NCBI GenBank assembly: GCA_016928125.1
Contig: JAFGLK010000122.1
Span: 1-6,798, forward strand
Direction: 5' to 3'
DNA length: 6,798 bases
From: Anaerolineae bacterium
Lineage (GTDB): Bacteria > Chloroflexota > Anaerolineae > UBA1429
Shown: piece after piece, positions 1 to 5,939 of the stretch
Numbering within the stretch: the first letter of the stretch is position 1
How the letters are laid out: every line of letters begins with the position of its first letter
Made by a program: the position numbers and the translations under genes
Notes under the pieces: model-generated
Told to the model about the DNA's origin: nothing
What the model saw: only the letters and a program-made list of their open reading frames with translations
Databases searched by the model: none

Positions 1-567
1 GATGTGGGTCGTCCGGCGCACATCCTCCAGACTGACGCCCTCGACGGGCAGTGTCAGTAAGGACGATACGCCGTTCGACACAACCGTGAAGACCAGGTCG
101 CGTGGGGTCAGGCCGCGTGCGATATCGAGAATGCGTCGGCAGCCCTCCACGCAACCCTCGTCGGGCACAGGATGCGCGCCAAAAGTTACATGTATGCGTT
201 CACAGAGCAAGGGACTGCCCTGCTTGTCGATCACCTCGCCGCCGGTCAGGTGCTCGCCCAGAGCATCCTCGAGGGCTCGGGCCACCCGTTGGATGCCCTT
301 GCCCGCACCCAGCACATAGATGCGGCCGACCTCATCCAGGTCATAGACTTGCTCGACCGCGTAGGGAGCTCCCTCAGGCAGGAAGTCGGAGTGTCCCACA
401 ATGAGACGATTCCCTTGCACGCGGACGCACGTCCGCGTGCTGGGATAGGGGTCGGCAGCCCGCAGACCGGCCTCCAGGATCTGGACCATGGCCTCGCGGC
501 CTGACTGATTGCCGTGAGAGGACAGCTCACTCGGGTTGAGGATGCGTTGCGAAAGCGACTCGCTCAT
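1..567 (-). CDS. Glycerate 2-kinase family protein (DUF4147/MOFRL type), N-terminal part
   Basis: The frame reads 189 codons from an ATG at 567-565 and runs off the left edge, so only the N-terminal part is present (family members are usually about 400-450 residues). Seen: a glycine/lysine motif GAGKG at residues 87-91, the family landmark HPVPDEG at 132-138, a D-L-V-F strand near 157-160, then SNGVSSLL at 164-171 followed by a P-x-x-G-x-S-L-E-D segment at 174-182. The order and spacing match class II glycerate kinases (GckA/TtuD type), which phosphorylate D-glycerate to 2-phosphoglycerate with ATP in the cytoplasm. The MOFRL C-terminal domain would lie outside the window. An oddity is SNGVSS where most members have a glycine-rich S-G-G-G-S, so the substrate may differ. 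An AGGAG Shine-Dalgarno just upstream decides the start. The gene diverges from the ThuA-like gene. Family assignment is fairly sure; exact substrate is not. Confidence 0.85.
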   Translation of the reverse strand, partial: MSESLSQRILNPSELSSHGNQSGREAMVQILEAGLRAADPYPSTRTCVRVQGNRLIVGHSDFLPEGAPYAVEQVYDLDEVGRIYVLGAGKGIQRVARALEDALGEHLTGGEVIDKQGSPLLCERIHVTFGAHPVPDEGCVEGCRRILDIARGLTPRDLVFTVVSNGVSSLLTLPVEGVSLEDVRRTTHI

Positions 568-570
568 GCG

Positions 571-576
571 ACTCCT
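571..576 (-). promoter_or_regulatory. Ribosome binding site of the glycerate kinase gene
   Basis: Read on the minus strand this is AGGAGT, with its last base three bases before the ATG at 567-565. The frame stays open for some distance upstream, so this site is what fixes the start codon. The spacing is slightly short but usable. Confidence 0.6.
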
Positions 577-657
577 GCAGGTCGGGCTGGCCGCCGGCGC
601 TCGGCGCCAACATGAGAGCCAGCGCCTCGAGTAGCAGACGCCTGGATACAGAGCGGG

Positions 658-686
658 AGTATAGATACGCCCTTTACCCCTGTCAA
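658..686 (-). promoter_or_regulatory. Strong sigma70-type promoter for the glycerate kinase gene
   Basis: On the minus strand the -35 hexamer is TTGACA (681-686), a perfect consensus. It is followed by a 17-base spacer and the -10 hexamer TATACT (658-663), which matches five of six consensus bases. Transcription would start near 651, leaving a leader of roughly 80 bases before the ATG at 567. No better candidate lies between this site and the gene. Activity is inferred from sequence only. Confidence 0.7.
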
Positions 687-732
687 CAACCTGCGACCGC
701 GGCCCATGCCTTCCACCCGCGCTTTGCCCCGG

Positions 733-761
733 TTGACGTTCGACGCCGCTTCGTATACATT
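733..761 (+). promoter_or_regulatory. Candidate promoter for the ThuA-like gene
   Basis: TTGACG (733-738, five of six -35 consensus bases) is followed 17 bases later by TACATT (756-761, four of six -10 bases). An overlapping TATACA (754-759) is an alternative with a 15-base spacer. Transcription would start near 768, giving a leader of about 100 bases. This is weaker than the opposing kinase promoter, whose -35 element lies about 47 bases away. Confidence 0.45.
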
Positions 762-854
762 AGGCGCCGCGGCCATGAGCAATGGGGCTCGGCTATCAAA
801 TGGCAGGCTGAACGCCGAGTCCTTGAGAGTTCAAAAGACACGATCTGGAGACAT

Positions 855-861
855 AAAGGAG
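855..861 (+). promoter_or_regulatory. Ribosome binding site of the ThuA-like gene
   Basis: AAAGGAG sits six bases before the ATG at 868-870, an ideal Shine-Dalgarno spacing. It decides the start against an in-frame upstream extension that reaches back to about 706. Confidence 0.8.
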
Positions 862-867
862 CGGCAG

Positions 868-1515
868 ATGAAAGCACTGATCGTACAAGGCGGATGGCAG
901 GGACACGAGCCCAAACAGGTATCCGAGATATTCGAAAAGGCGTTGCGGGAGCGCGGGTTCGAGGTCCAAGTCTCCGACACGCTGGACGCGTTCAGAGATG
1001 GCGAGGCGCTCAAGCAGCTCGATCTGATCATCCCCGTCTGGACCATGGGCTCGATCGAGAGGGAGCAGTTGAGGCCCCTACTAGAAGCGGTCAGGAGCGG
1101 GGTGGGCATCGCCGGAGTACACGGCGGCATGGGCGATTCGTTCCGCCAGGAGACCGAGTACCAGTACATGGTGGGCGGCCAGTGGGTGGCCCATCCGGGC
1201 AACGATGGCGTCGAATACGTGGTGCACATCGAGGATGTGGATGACCCGATCATCGCGGGCCTGCACGACTTTACGGTCAAATCCGAGCATTATTTCATGC
1301 ATGTCGATCCGGGCAACCATGTCCTGGCCACGACGAAATTCGGCGACACGGTGATGCCCGTGACCTGGACCAAGATGTATGGCAAGGGGCGGGTGTTCTA
1401 TTCCTCTCTCGGCCACGTGGCCCAGGTGTTCGAGCAGGATCCCCAGATCCTGGAGATGGTCGTGCGCGGCATGCTCTGGGCCGCCGCCGGCAAAGCCGAG
1501 GCGATGAAGGCTTAG
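868..1515 (+). CDS. ThuA-like domain protein (trehalose utilisation family)
   Basis: A complete 215-residue protein. Seen: an N-terminal strand KALIVQGGWQGHEP (2-15) typical of the ThuA fold, a hydrophobic strand LDLIIPVW (51-58), the nucleophile-elbow-like segment VHGGMGDSF (84-92), GGQWVAHPG (103-111), D-P-I-I-A-G-L near 126-132, SEHYFMHVDP (139-148), MPVTW (163-167) and GKGRVFYSSLGH (172-183). These follow the conserved series of ThuA proteins, which have a class I glutamine-amidotransferase-like fold. ThuA in Sinorhizobium is linked to trehalose and related disaccharide catabolism, probably in 3-keto sugar metabolism; the exact reaction here cannot be read from sequence. No signal peptide or membrane segment is seen, so it is likely cytoplasmic. 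It diverges from the glycerate kinase gene, which fits carbohydrate catabolism. Its stop codon overlaps that of the convergent membrane protein gene. Family assignment is secure; the pathway is inferred. Confidence 0.9.
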   Translation: MKALIVQGGWQGHEPKQVSEIFEKALRERGFEVQVSDTLDAFRDGEALKQLDLIIPVWTMGSIEREQLRPLLEAVRSGVGIAGVHGGMGDSFRQETEYQYMVGGQWVAHPGNDGVEYVVHIEDVDDPIIAGLHDFTVKSEHYFMHVDPGNHVLATTKFGDTVMPVTWTKMYGKGRVFYSSLGHVAQVFEQDPQILEMVVRGMLWAAAGKAEAMKA

Positions 1516-4500
1516 CTTCCTCGGTTCTGGAGCGTAAACAGCGACAGCGCGTCCATCCCGCGATCCTCCTTGAGAAGCACGCGTTCTACGGTCGCGCTGT
1601 CGTACAGGCCCACAATCACCTGCAGCCGACCCGGCGCCGCATCGCCGGGCAGCGTGATGTCGTGGCGATCCAGCACCTCATCTCCGCTTCGCCAGGTAGA
1701 GGTGGGCCGGGTGCCGAATACGGGGACGCCATCGTGCTGCCCCACCAGGCGGCCGCCCTCGTCAAGGATCTGGACGAATACGGTGTAGTTCCCCACCATG
1801 TCGGCCAATGCCCGCCACTGAAGCGTGACCTGGAGACGCTGGTTGGGCCTGATCTCGCCACTCGCCGCGGGAGAGACGGCCTCGCCCTCCACCGTGACAT
1901 AGTAGGCCCCCAACATGACGTCGTTCTCGAACGCGACGTCGACGGGCTGCATGACCGCCGCGACAGCCTGCGGGGAGCGATAGAGATACAGCTCCTGCTT
2001 GACGTGTCGCCAGGCTCCCTCGAGCAGCAAGTTGTGATCGAGCCAGTGCTTGACGGTGCCGTCGGGATCCCAGGCCTTGGACAGGTTGGGCACGAACCAG
2101 ATGCGCTCGTATCTGTGGGCCAACTCCCAGGCCAGCGGGTCGGTGTGCTCGAGATCTGCCTTGGGAGAATCGGGCAGCAGGGCATCACCGAGGTTCAGAT
2201 GCCGCAGATAGTAGTCCCAACAGGGATCGGGAAAGTTGCGCAGAAAGACATCCTGGGGCCGCATGCTGGACTCGATCCTCGCCGCGATAGGCCGATAGCC
2301 GCGCGTTCGGCTGTAGCCGGTGTCAAAGTAGTTCCGTCCCAACCCTACAAGGTTGATCGTCAGCAGACCCAGCACGGCAGCGCAGCCCAGGAGCGGCCGC
2401 AGCGTCTTACCCTCCAGTAAGCCCAGCAGACCTTGGCCCAGGAAGAACCAGAACGGCAAAACCATCACCAGGAGATAGCGGTCGGAATAGGTCCCCCGTC
2501 TGAATTGCATGAGGAAGGTCAGGAGCACGGAGATGCCGATGCCCGACAGGAACAGGCCATGCGGCATCCTGGACCTCGCGAGATGGATCCCATAGACGAG
2601 CAGCGGCGTGCCCAGCGCAAAGAACCACTCCCCCACCCCGTTGGGCCAGGCGGCGCCACCCAGCAGATAGGCCGAGCCGCTGACCAGGAAACGCGCCAGC
2701 CGCGGCGAAGAGCCGTGAGTGAGCTGGCCGGCGGCCATCACTCGACTCGCGCTCGCGATCAGCCACGGGGCAAAGAGAACCAGGGCCCCGCCCAGGCCCC
2801 AGAGCCAGGCGACCACCAGGCCCCGATCGCGCCGCGCCAGCACGACATAGACCCCATGGGCCAGCAGCATAAAGGCCCCATAGTAAAAGCTATAGAGCGT
2901 CAGAGCGGCCGATAAGGCATAGCCGACGCGCCACAGGGCCTTGGCCCGAAAGCGAGGGTCGGTCAGCACCCAGGTGGCCAGGCCGGAGAACAACACCACG
3001 GCGCTGTACTGATTGCGCGTGTCCTGCGCCACCCAGACCAGCGGCTCTGACAGGCACAGCAAGGCGGCCAGCAACAGGGCCAGGCGCCGGCCCCCAAAGC
3101 GCCTGCCGATCTGCCAACCGAGCGGGATGATGGCTACGCCCAGCAGGGCAGAGGGGAAACGTAGGGCAAACTCGGAGGCGCCGGCCATGCGCATCCATAG
3201 GTGCATGGCCAGATAGTGTAGCGGAGAATGGGGATCGCCCTCAGACAGGAGGGCGGGGATGATCTCGCGCAGCGGGTAGCTGGCATAGATGAATGAAAAC
3301 GCCTCATCGCCCCTGAGCTCTTGATATCCCAGACGGAACACCCGCAGCCCAAAGGCGAGCAGACACAGCCCGAGCACGATCCAGGGTTCGCGCTTCACGG
3401 GCAGCGTGATGCTCATCGCGGGCAGTGCCTGGAGCCGACGCACCAGCTGGCTCTGCAGCGCCGGCTGGGGCCGCCAGCGCCGCGCTAGAGCCAGCGCTAT
3501 CGACGCAAGGAGCAGCGACAAGCAGGAGAGACCAGCCCCAATGGGAAGATAGAGTGGCGCATAGCGCAACTCGATGCGATGTGTCCCTGGGAGCACAAAA
3601 ACCGCCTGGAAGGCATAGTTGGCCGTCAGTATCGGAAAGGGGCGCCCGTCGAGCCGAGCTTTCCAGCCCGGGTCGTGCCACTCACTCAGCACCAGATAGG
3701 CAGGCGTGCGTGTCTCGACCTGCAGAGCATACCGATTCGCGTCGCGCTCCAGGATGGTAAGCGCCTGGGCGGGATCGGGCGAGGTGGCGAACGCCTCACT
3801 CGCCCCGTCGCTCCCCGCCCCGCCGCCCTGCAAGATCACCTGCGTCGCCGGATCGAAACCTGGATCCGCCAGCCGCTCCAACGCCTGCGATTCGTCCTCC
3901 ACAAAGATCGGCGCATAGGCAAGCCTGGCCCGCGGCAGAGCGTGGACAAACTCATATAGGGCGGCTGCGTCTTTTTGGCCTGGAATGGATTCCGCCGGGA
4001 TCTCCTCCAGCGGGATTAACGCGTCAGCAGCGTCCGCCTCACGCGCGACCACATAGCCCACGCTCAGCAACTGCCAGTAGCGCTGTCGGGGCAGTTGGCG
4101 CAGCGCGACGAGCCGGGCTGGCTCGAGCGGGCTGATGCCGCCAATCTCCTCCAAGCCGTACACCTCGCCCAGATTGACCGCAAAGGTGCCGCTCGCATCG
4201 AGCCGATAAGCGGGTTGCGAGCGCACCGTTTCCAGCCAACGAGGCTGCGGCCAGAAGGGGCGCGAGGTCACCCGCTCCGTCGGGGAGGCGCCGGACCATA
4301 CCAGAAACAGATCGACGACCAGCACGGAGAGCAACGCCGACCAGCGATACCTGCCGGGCGCATCCGCCCTCAAGATCACCAGCACAAGCCCGAGCCCCAG
4401 GGCCTGACGCGCCAGGATCCAGGGCCAGGCTGCCTCCCGAAGGCCCTGAATCATGAACAGCCCAAACGCTGCCAGGCCCAAAGAGAGGGCCAGGACGTTG

Positions 4501-5672
4501 CGGCAGAGCGACCAGAGTCGCTGCCACGTCGCGCGGTCGGCTTCGATCCAGGCCGAGGCCCCCAGACCCGCAAGCAGCGCCAGGGCCAGATTGAATAGGG
4601 CCAACCAGCGTTCCTGCTGACGGAAGAGAGCCATGCCAGGCAAGACGCGGTGCAAGAACGCGAAGAGCAGGCCCTTGTCTCCCAAAGCCAGCACGCCGCC
4701 CACGAGCAGAACGACCGTCCAAAACCGGGTCTCGATCTGGTGCGCGGCAGGAGCGGCTGGGCCTCGGAGCCAGCACACGCTGGCCAGCGCTAGCCCGGCG
4801 ACGCCGACGTACTCCGCCGACCAAAGCGTAAAGGCCCCTGGGAGGAGCATCTGCAGGTAGTGGATCAGTTGGGCGCCGCCGGACACGAAATCATAGCTGA
4901 CGCCGCCACGGACGGTGTGAGGCCAATAACTCAGGGCCGGCACCCAACCCACGGCCGATAGCCCCATAGCCAGCAGCCCGACCAGCAGCCCGGGCCATAG
5001 GACATCTGCAAACCGCCAGCGAGCACGTAGGGCGAGACACAGATAGTAAGCTGCGACTAGATAGCTCACCTGCATCAGCGTCTGGGGATGGCCTGCCAGA
5101 GCCGCGACAGCCCATAGCGCAGCAGCCAGGACGAGGAATCTGGTCGGATAGGAGCTCTGAACTGCCCTGCGCAGCGCCCACAGGATCAAGGGCAGCCAGG
5201 CGATGGTCTCCAGGATGGCGAGTTGAGGCATGGGGTAGCTGGTGAGGTAGCCGCCCAAGGCGAAACAGATCGCGCTTACCAGCGCGGGGGCTCGTTTGTG
5301 CGTGATATCGAGTGCGAACGCATACGTGAAGATGCCCGCCAGCCAGACGTGTAGAATCGCTTCCATCTCGATGAGATCGTAAGGCAGGTGCCCCAGACAG
5401 CGCGCTACGAACAGCGTCAGCCAGCGCGGCGGGTAAAAGACGGCCGACTGCACGTCGCCAAGAAAGGGGAATCCGCCATAACTGCCCGGCGACCAGAGGG
5501 GCCACTCTCCCTTGAGAAGCTGTCGAAACTGAAAGAGGGCAAACGCATGAAACTGGCCGGATAGATCCCCAGCCTTGAACTGGCTACGGCCAGAGAGCAC
5601 AGCGCCGAAAAAAGCCCCGCAGAGCAGAGTCCATACCAGAATGCTTGTCAGATGACCCCTGGCTCTCTTCAT
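1512..5672 (-). CDS. Tandem GT-C membrane protein: YfhO-like module fused to PMT/ArnT-like glycosyltransferase
   Basis: A 1386-residue polytopic membrane protein, about twice the length of a single GT-C enzyme. Residues 1-735 form a YfhO-like module: a first membrane helix (10-27), the loop motif GDLSGQF (35-41, candidate acidic D36), GEWPLWSPGSYGGFP (55-69), about twelve further hydrophobic segments to 460, an outer-face domain (465-705) ending in a WHDPGWKARLDG motif (665-676), and a closing helix (709-729). After a polar linker (731-762) a second module begins: helix 763-780, then GDEAFSF (788-794, candidate D789/E790) and DPHSPLHYL (813-821), as in PMT_2/ArnT (GT39/GT83) enzymes, with helices to about 1110. 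Residues 1122-1235 are soluble and 1244-1370 form a beta-rich domain. Both modules probably use polyprenyl-phosphate-linked sugar at the outer membrane face; acceptor unknown. The ATG at 5672 has a GGAG site, unlike the TTG at 5708. The fusion is seen as one uninterrupted frame; function is inferred from family. Confidence 0.85.
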   Translation of the reverse strand: MKRARGHLTSILVWTLLCGAFFGAVLSGRSQFKAGDLSGQFHAFALFQFRQLLKGEWPLWSPGSYGGFPFLGDVQSAVFYPPRWLTLFVARCLGHLPYDLIEMEAILHVWLAGIFTYAFALDITHKRAPALVSAICFALGGYLTSYPMPQLAILETIAWLPLILWALRRAVQSSYPTRFLVLAAALWAVAALAGHPQTLMQVSYLVAAYYLCLALRARWRFADVLWPGLLVGLLAMGLSAVGWVPALSYWPHTVRGGVSYDFVSGGAQLIHYLQMLLPGAFTLWSAEYVGVAGLALASVCWLRGPAAPAAHQIETRFWTVVLLVGGVLALGDKGLLFAFLHRVLPGMALFRQQERWLALFNLALALLAGLGASAWIEADRATWQRLWSLCRNVLALSLGLAAFGLFMIQGLREAAWPWILARQALGLGLVLVILRADAPGRYRWSALLSVLVVDLFLVWSGASPTERVTSRPFWPQPRWLETVRSQPAYRLDASGTFAVNLGEVYGLEEIGGISPLEPARLVALRQLPRQRYWQLLSVGYVVAREADAADALIPLEEIPAESIPGQKDAAALYEFVHALPRARLAYAPIFVEDESQALERLADPGFDPATQVILQGGGAGSDGASEAFATSPDPAQALTILERDANRYALQVETRTPAYLVLSEWHDPGWKARLDGRPFPILTANYAFQAVFVLPGTHRIELRYAPLYLPIGAGLSCLSLLLASIALALARRWRPQPALQSQLVRRLQALPAMSITLPVKREPWIVLGLCLLAFGLRVFRLGYQELRGDEAFSFIYASYPLREIIPALLSEGDPHSPLHYLAMHLWMRMAGASEFALRFPSALLGVAIIPLGWQIGRRFGGRRLALLLAALLCLSEPLVWVAQDTRNQYSAVVLFSGLATWVLTDPRFRAKALWRVGYALSAALTLYSFYYGAFMLLAHGVYVVLARRDRGLVVAWLWGLGGALVLFAPWLIASASRVMAAGQLTHGSSPRLARFLVSGSAYLLGGAAWPNGVGEWFFALGTPLLVYGIHLARSRMPHGLFLSGIGISVLLTFLMQFRRGTYSDRYLLVMVLPFWFFLGQGLLGLLEGKTLRPLLGCAAVLGLLTINLVGLGRNYFDTGYSRTRGYRPIAARIESSMRPQDVFLRNFPDPCWDYYLRHLNLGDALLPDSPKADLEHTDPLAWELAHRYERIWFVPNLSKAWDPDGTVKHWLDHNLLLEGAWRHVKQELYLYRSPQAVAAVMQPVDVAFENDVMLGAYYVTVEGEAVSPAASGEIRPNQRLQVTLQWRALADMVGNYTVFVQILDEGGRLVGQHDGVPVFGTRPTSTWRSGDEVLDRHDITLPGDAAPGRLQVIVGLYDSATVERVLLKEDRGMDALSLFTLQNRGS
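1563..1943 (-). other. C-terminal beta-rich accessory domain of the GT-C fusion
   Basis: This part encodes about residues 1244-1370. Alternating hydrophobic strands and the series V-T-L-Q-W (1282-1286), NYTVFVQILDEGGRLVGQHD (1295-1314), PTSTWRSGDEVLDRHDITLP (1323-1342) and a V-G-L-Y-D strand (1354-1358) suggest an immunoglobulin-like or jelly-roll sandwich. From memory, similar tails follow GT39-like proteins in Chloroflexota, where they lie outside the membrane. A role in binding acceptor or cell-surface glycan is a guess. I know of no assigned domain name. Confidence 0.6.
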
Positions 5673-5677
5673 CGTGT

Positions 5678-5681
5678 CTCC
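5678..5681 (-). promoter_or_regulatory. Ribosome binding site of the GT-C fusion gene
   Basis: On the minus strand this is GGAG, five bases before the ATG at 5672-5670. It selects this ATG over the in-frame TTG at 5708-5706, which has no comparable site and would add twelve polar residues ahead of a good basic N-terminus (M-K-R-A-R) before the first membrane helix. Confidence 0.65.
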
Positions 5682-5686
5682 AAAAG

Positions 5687-5726
5687 ATGCCGCGGCATTC
5701 GGCTGCAACGGTCAGCCTTCGCGAAG
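5687..5726. repeat. Cluster of three inverted repeats in the GT-C fusion leader
   Basis: Three dyads follow one another: a perfect 12-base palindrome ATGCCGCGGCAT (5687-5698), a 5-bp stem GGCTG/CAGCC with a 7-base loop (5701-5717), and a perfect 10-base palindrome CTTCGCGAAG (5717-5726) touching the proposed -10 element. They could be operator sites or leader RNA hairpins near the ribosome binding site. Short palindromes also arise by chance in GC-rich DNA. Confidence 0.4.
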
Positions 5727-5753
5727 CATACTTGAGACCGCATGACGAGTAAA
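5725..5753 (-). promoter_or_regulatory. Candidate promoter for the GT-C fusion gene
   Basis: On the minus strand TTTACT (5748-5753, four of six -35 bases) is followed after 17 bases by TATGCT (5725-5730, four of six -10 bases). A start near 5718 would leave about 46 bases of leader before the ATG at 5672 and would exclude the alternative TTG only weakly, since that codon lies inside the leader. The match is moderate. Confidence 0.35.
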
Positions 5754-5906
5754 ATAGAGCGAGCCAGGGCAGGGGGCCGTGGGGATTCGGCATGCGCCCG
5801 ATCGCCGGCTGACGCGAGAAAAGAAGCGTCCACGCTGCAATCGAGACGCTGACCAACGCGAGGGCAGGCAGACTATGATCGTGGACTCGCTCAACCGGAT
5901 GTAAGG

Positions 5907-5931
5907 GCGGGATGTTGGCTGGCTATCCCGC
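5907..5931 (-). terminator. Stem-loop after the ABC permease gene, possible terminator
   Basis: A perfect 7-bp inverted repeat, GCGGGAT and ATCCCGC, encloses an 11-base loop and begins nine bases past the permease stop codon (5942-5940). No run of T follows on the minus strand (the next bases read CCTTACATCC), so it is not a classical intrinsic terminator. It may act as an RNA 3'-end stabiliser or a weak or factor-assisted terminator. Its position at the end of the gene is the main support. Confidence 0.4.
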
Positions 5932-5939
5932 AGTCGCGA

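Larger units (their letters stand above)
568..867. other. Divergent intergenic control region
   Basis: These 300 bases separate two divergently transcribed genes. They contain the minus-strand promoter at 658-686, the plus-strand promoter-like pair at 733-761, both ribosome binding sites, and a small GC hairpin in the kinase leader (596-608, 5-bp arms, 3-base loop). The plus frame of the ThuA-like gene is open back to about 706, but the residues it would add do not look like a ThuA N-terminus and would start upstream of the proposed promoter. I see no RNA gene, riboswitch or small protein here. Confidence 0.6.
5673..5939. other. Intergenic region between ABC permease and GT-C fusion genes
   Basis: These 267 bases lie between two minus-strand genes. 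The permease-proximal end has a stem-loop (5907-5931). The fusion-proximal end has a candidate promoter and three small dyads. Open frames exist on the minus strand (for example 5712-5894 from a TTG), but they have no ribosome binding site, no recognisable motif, and run into the promoter or the fusion gene, so I do not call a gene. Confidence 0.6.

Noticed and set aside
659..758. GTAT-AG-ATAC at 659-668 and GTATAC at 753-758, both overlapping -10 elements
   Set aside because: The 3-4 base arms are explained by the -10 sequences themselves; not enough to propose a common regulator site.
697..774. Repeated CCGCGGCC at 697-704 and 767-774, similar to the core of the palindrome at 5687-5698
   Set aside because: Short GC-only words are expected several times by chance at this base composition, so I do not claim a shared operator.
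706..867. A 54-residue N-terminal extension of the ThuA-like protein
   Set aside because: The ATG at 868 has an ideal AAAGGAG site and begins exactly at the family's first strand; the extension would also start upstream of the proposed promoter.
1662..2420. A 252-codon plus-strand open frame opposite the C-terminal part of the GT-C fusion
   Set aside because: Antisense shadow: no ribosome binding site or recognisable motif, and composition mirrors the real gene's codons.
4039..4824. A 261-codon minus-strand open frame inside the GT-C fusion gene
   Set aside because: It lies in another frame of a gene with clear domains, is rich in Arg, Gly and Ala, and shows no family motif; such shadows are expected in GC-rich coding DNA.
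5584..5856. A 90-codon minus-strand frame overlapping the start of the GT-C fusion
   Set aside because: TTG start, no ribosome binding site, and overlap with the real gene start. A short hydrophobic stretch near its beginning looked like a membrane segment but has no recognisable continuation.
5712..5894. A 60-codon minus-strand frame from a TTG in the intergenic region
   Set aside because: No ribosome binding site, no motif, and it covers the candidate promoter of the next gene.
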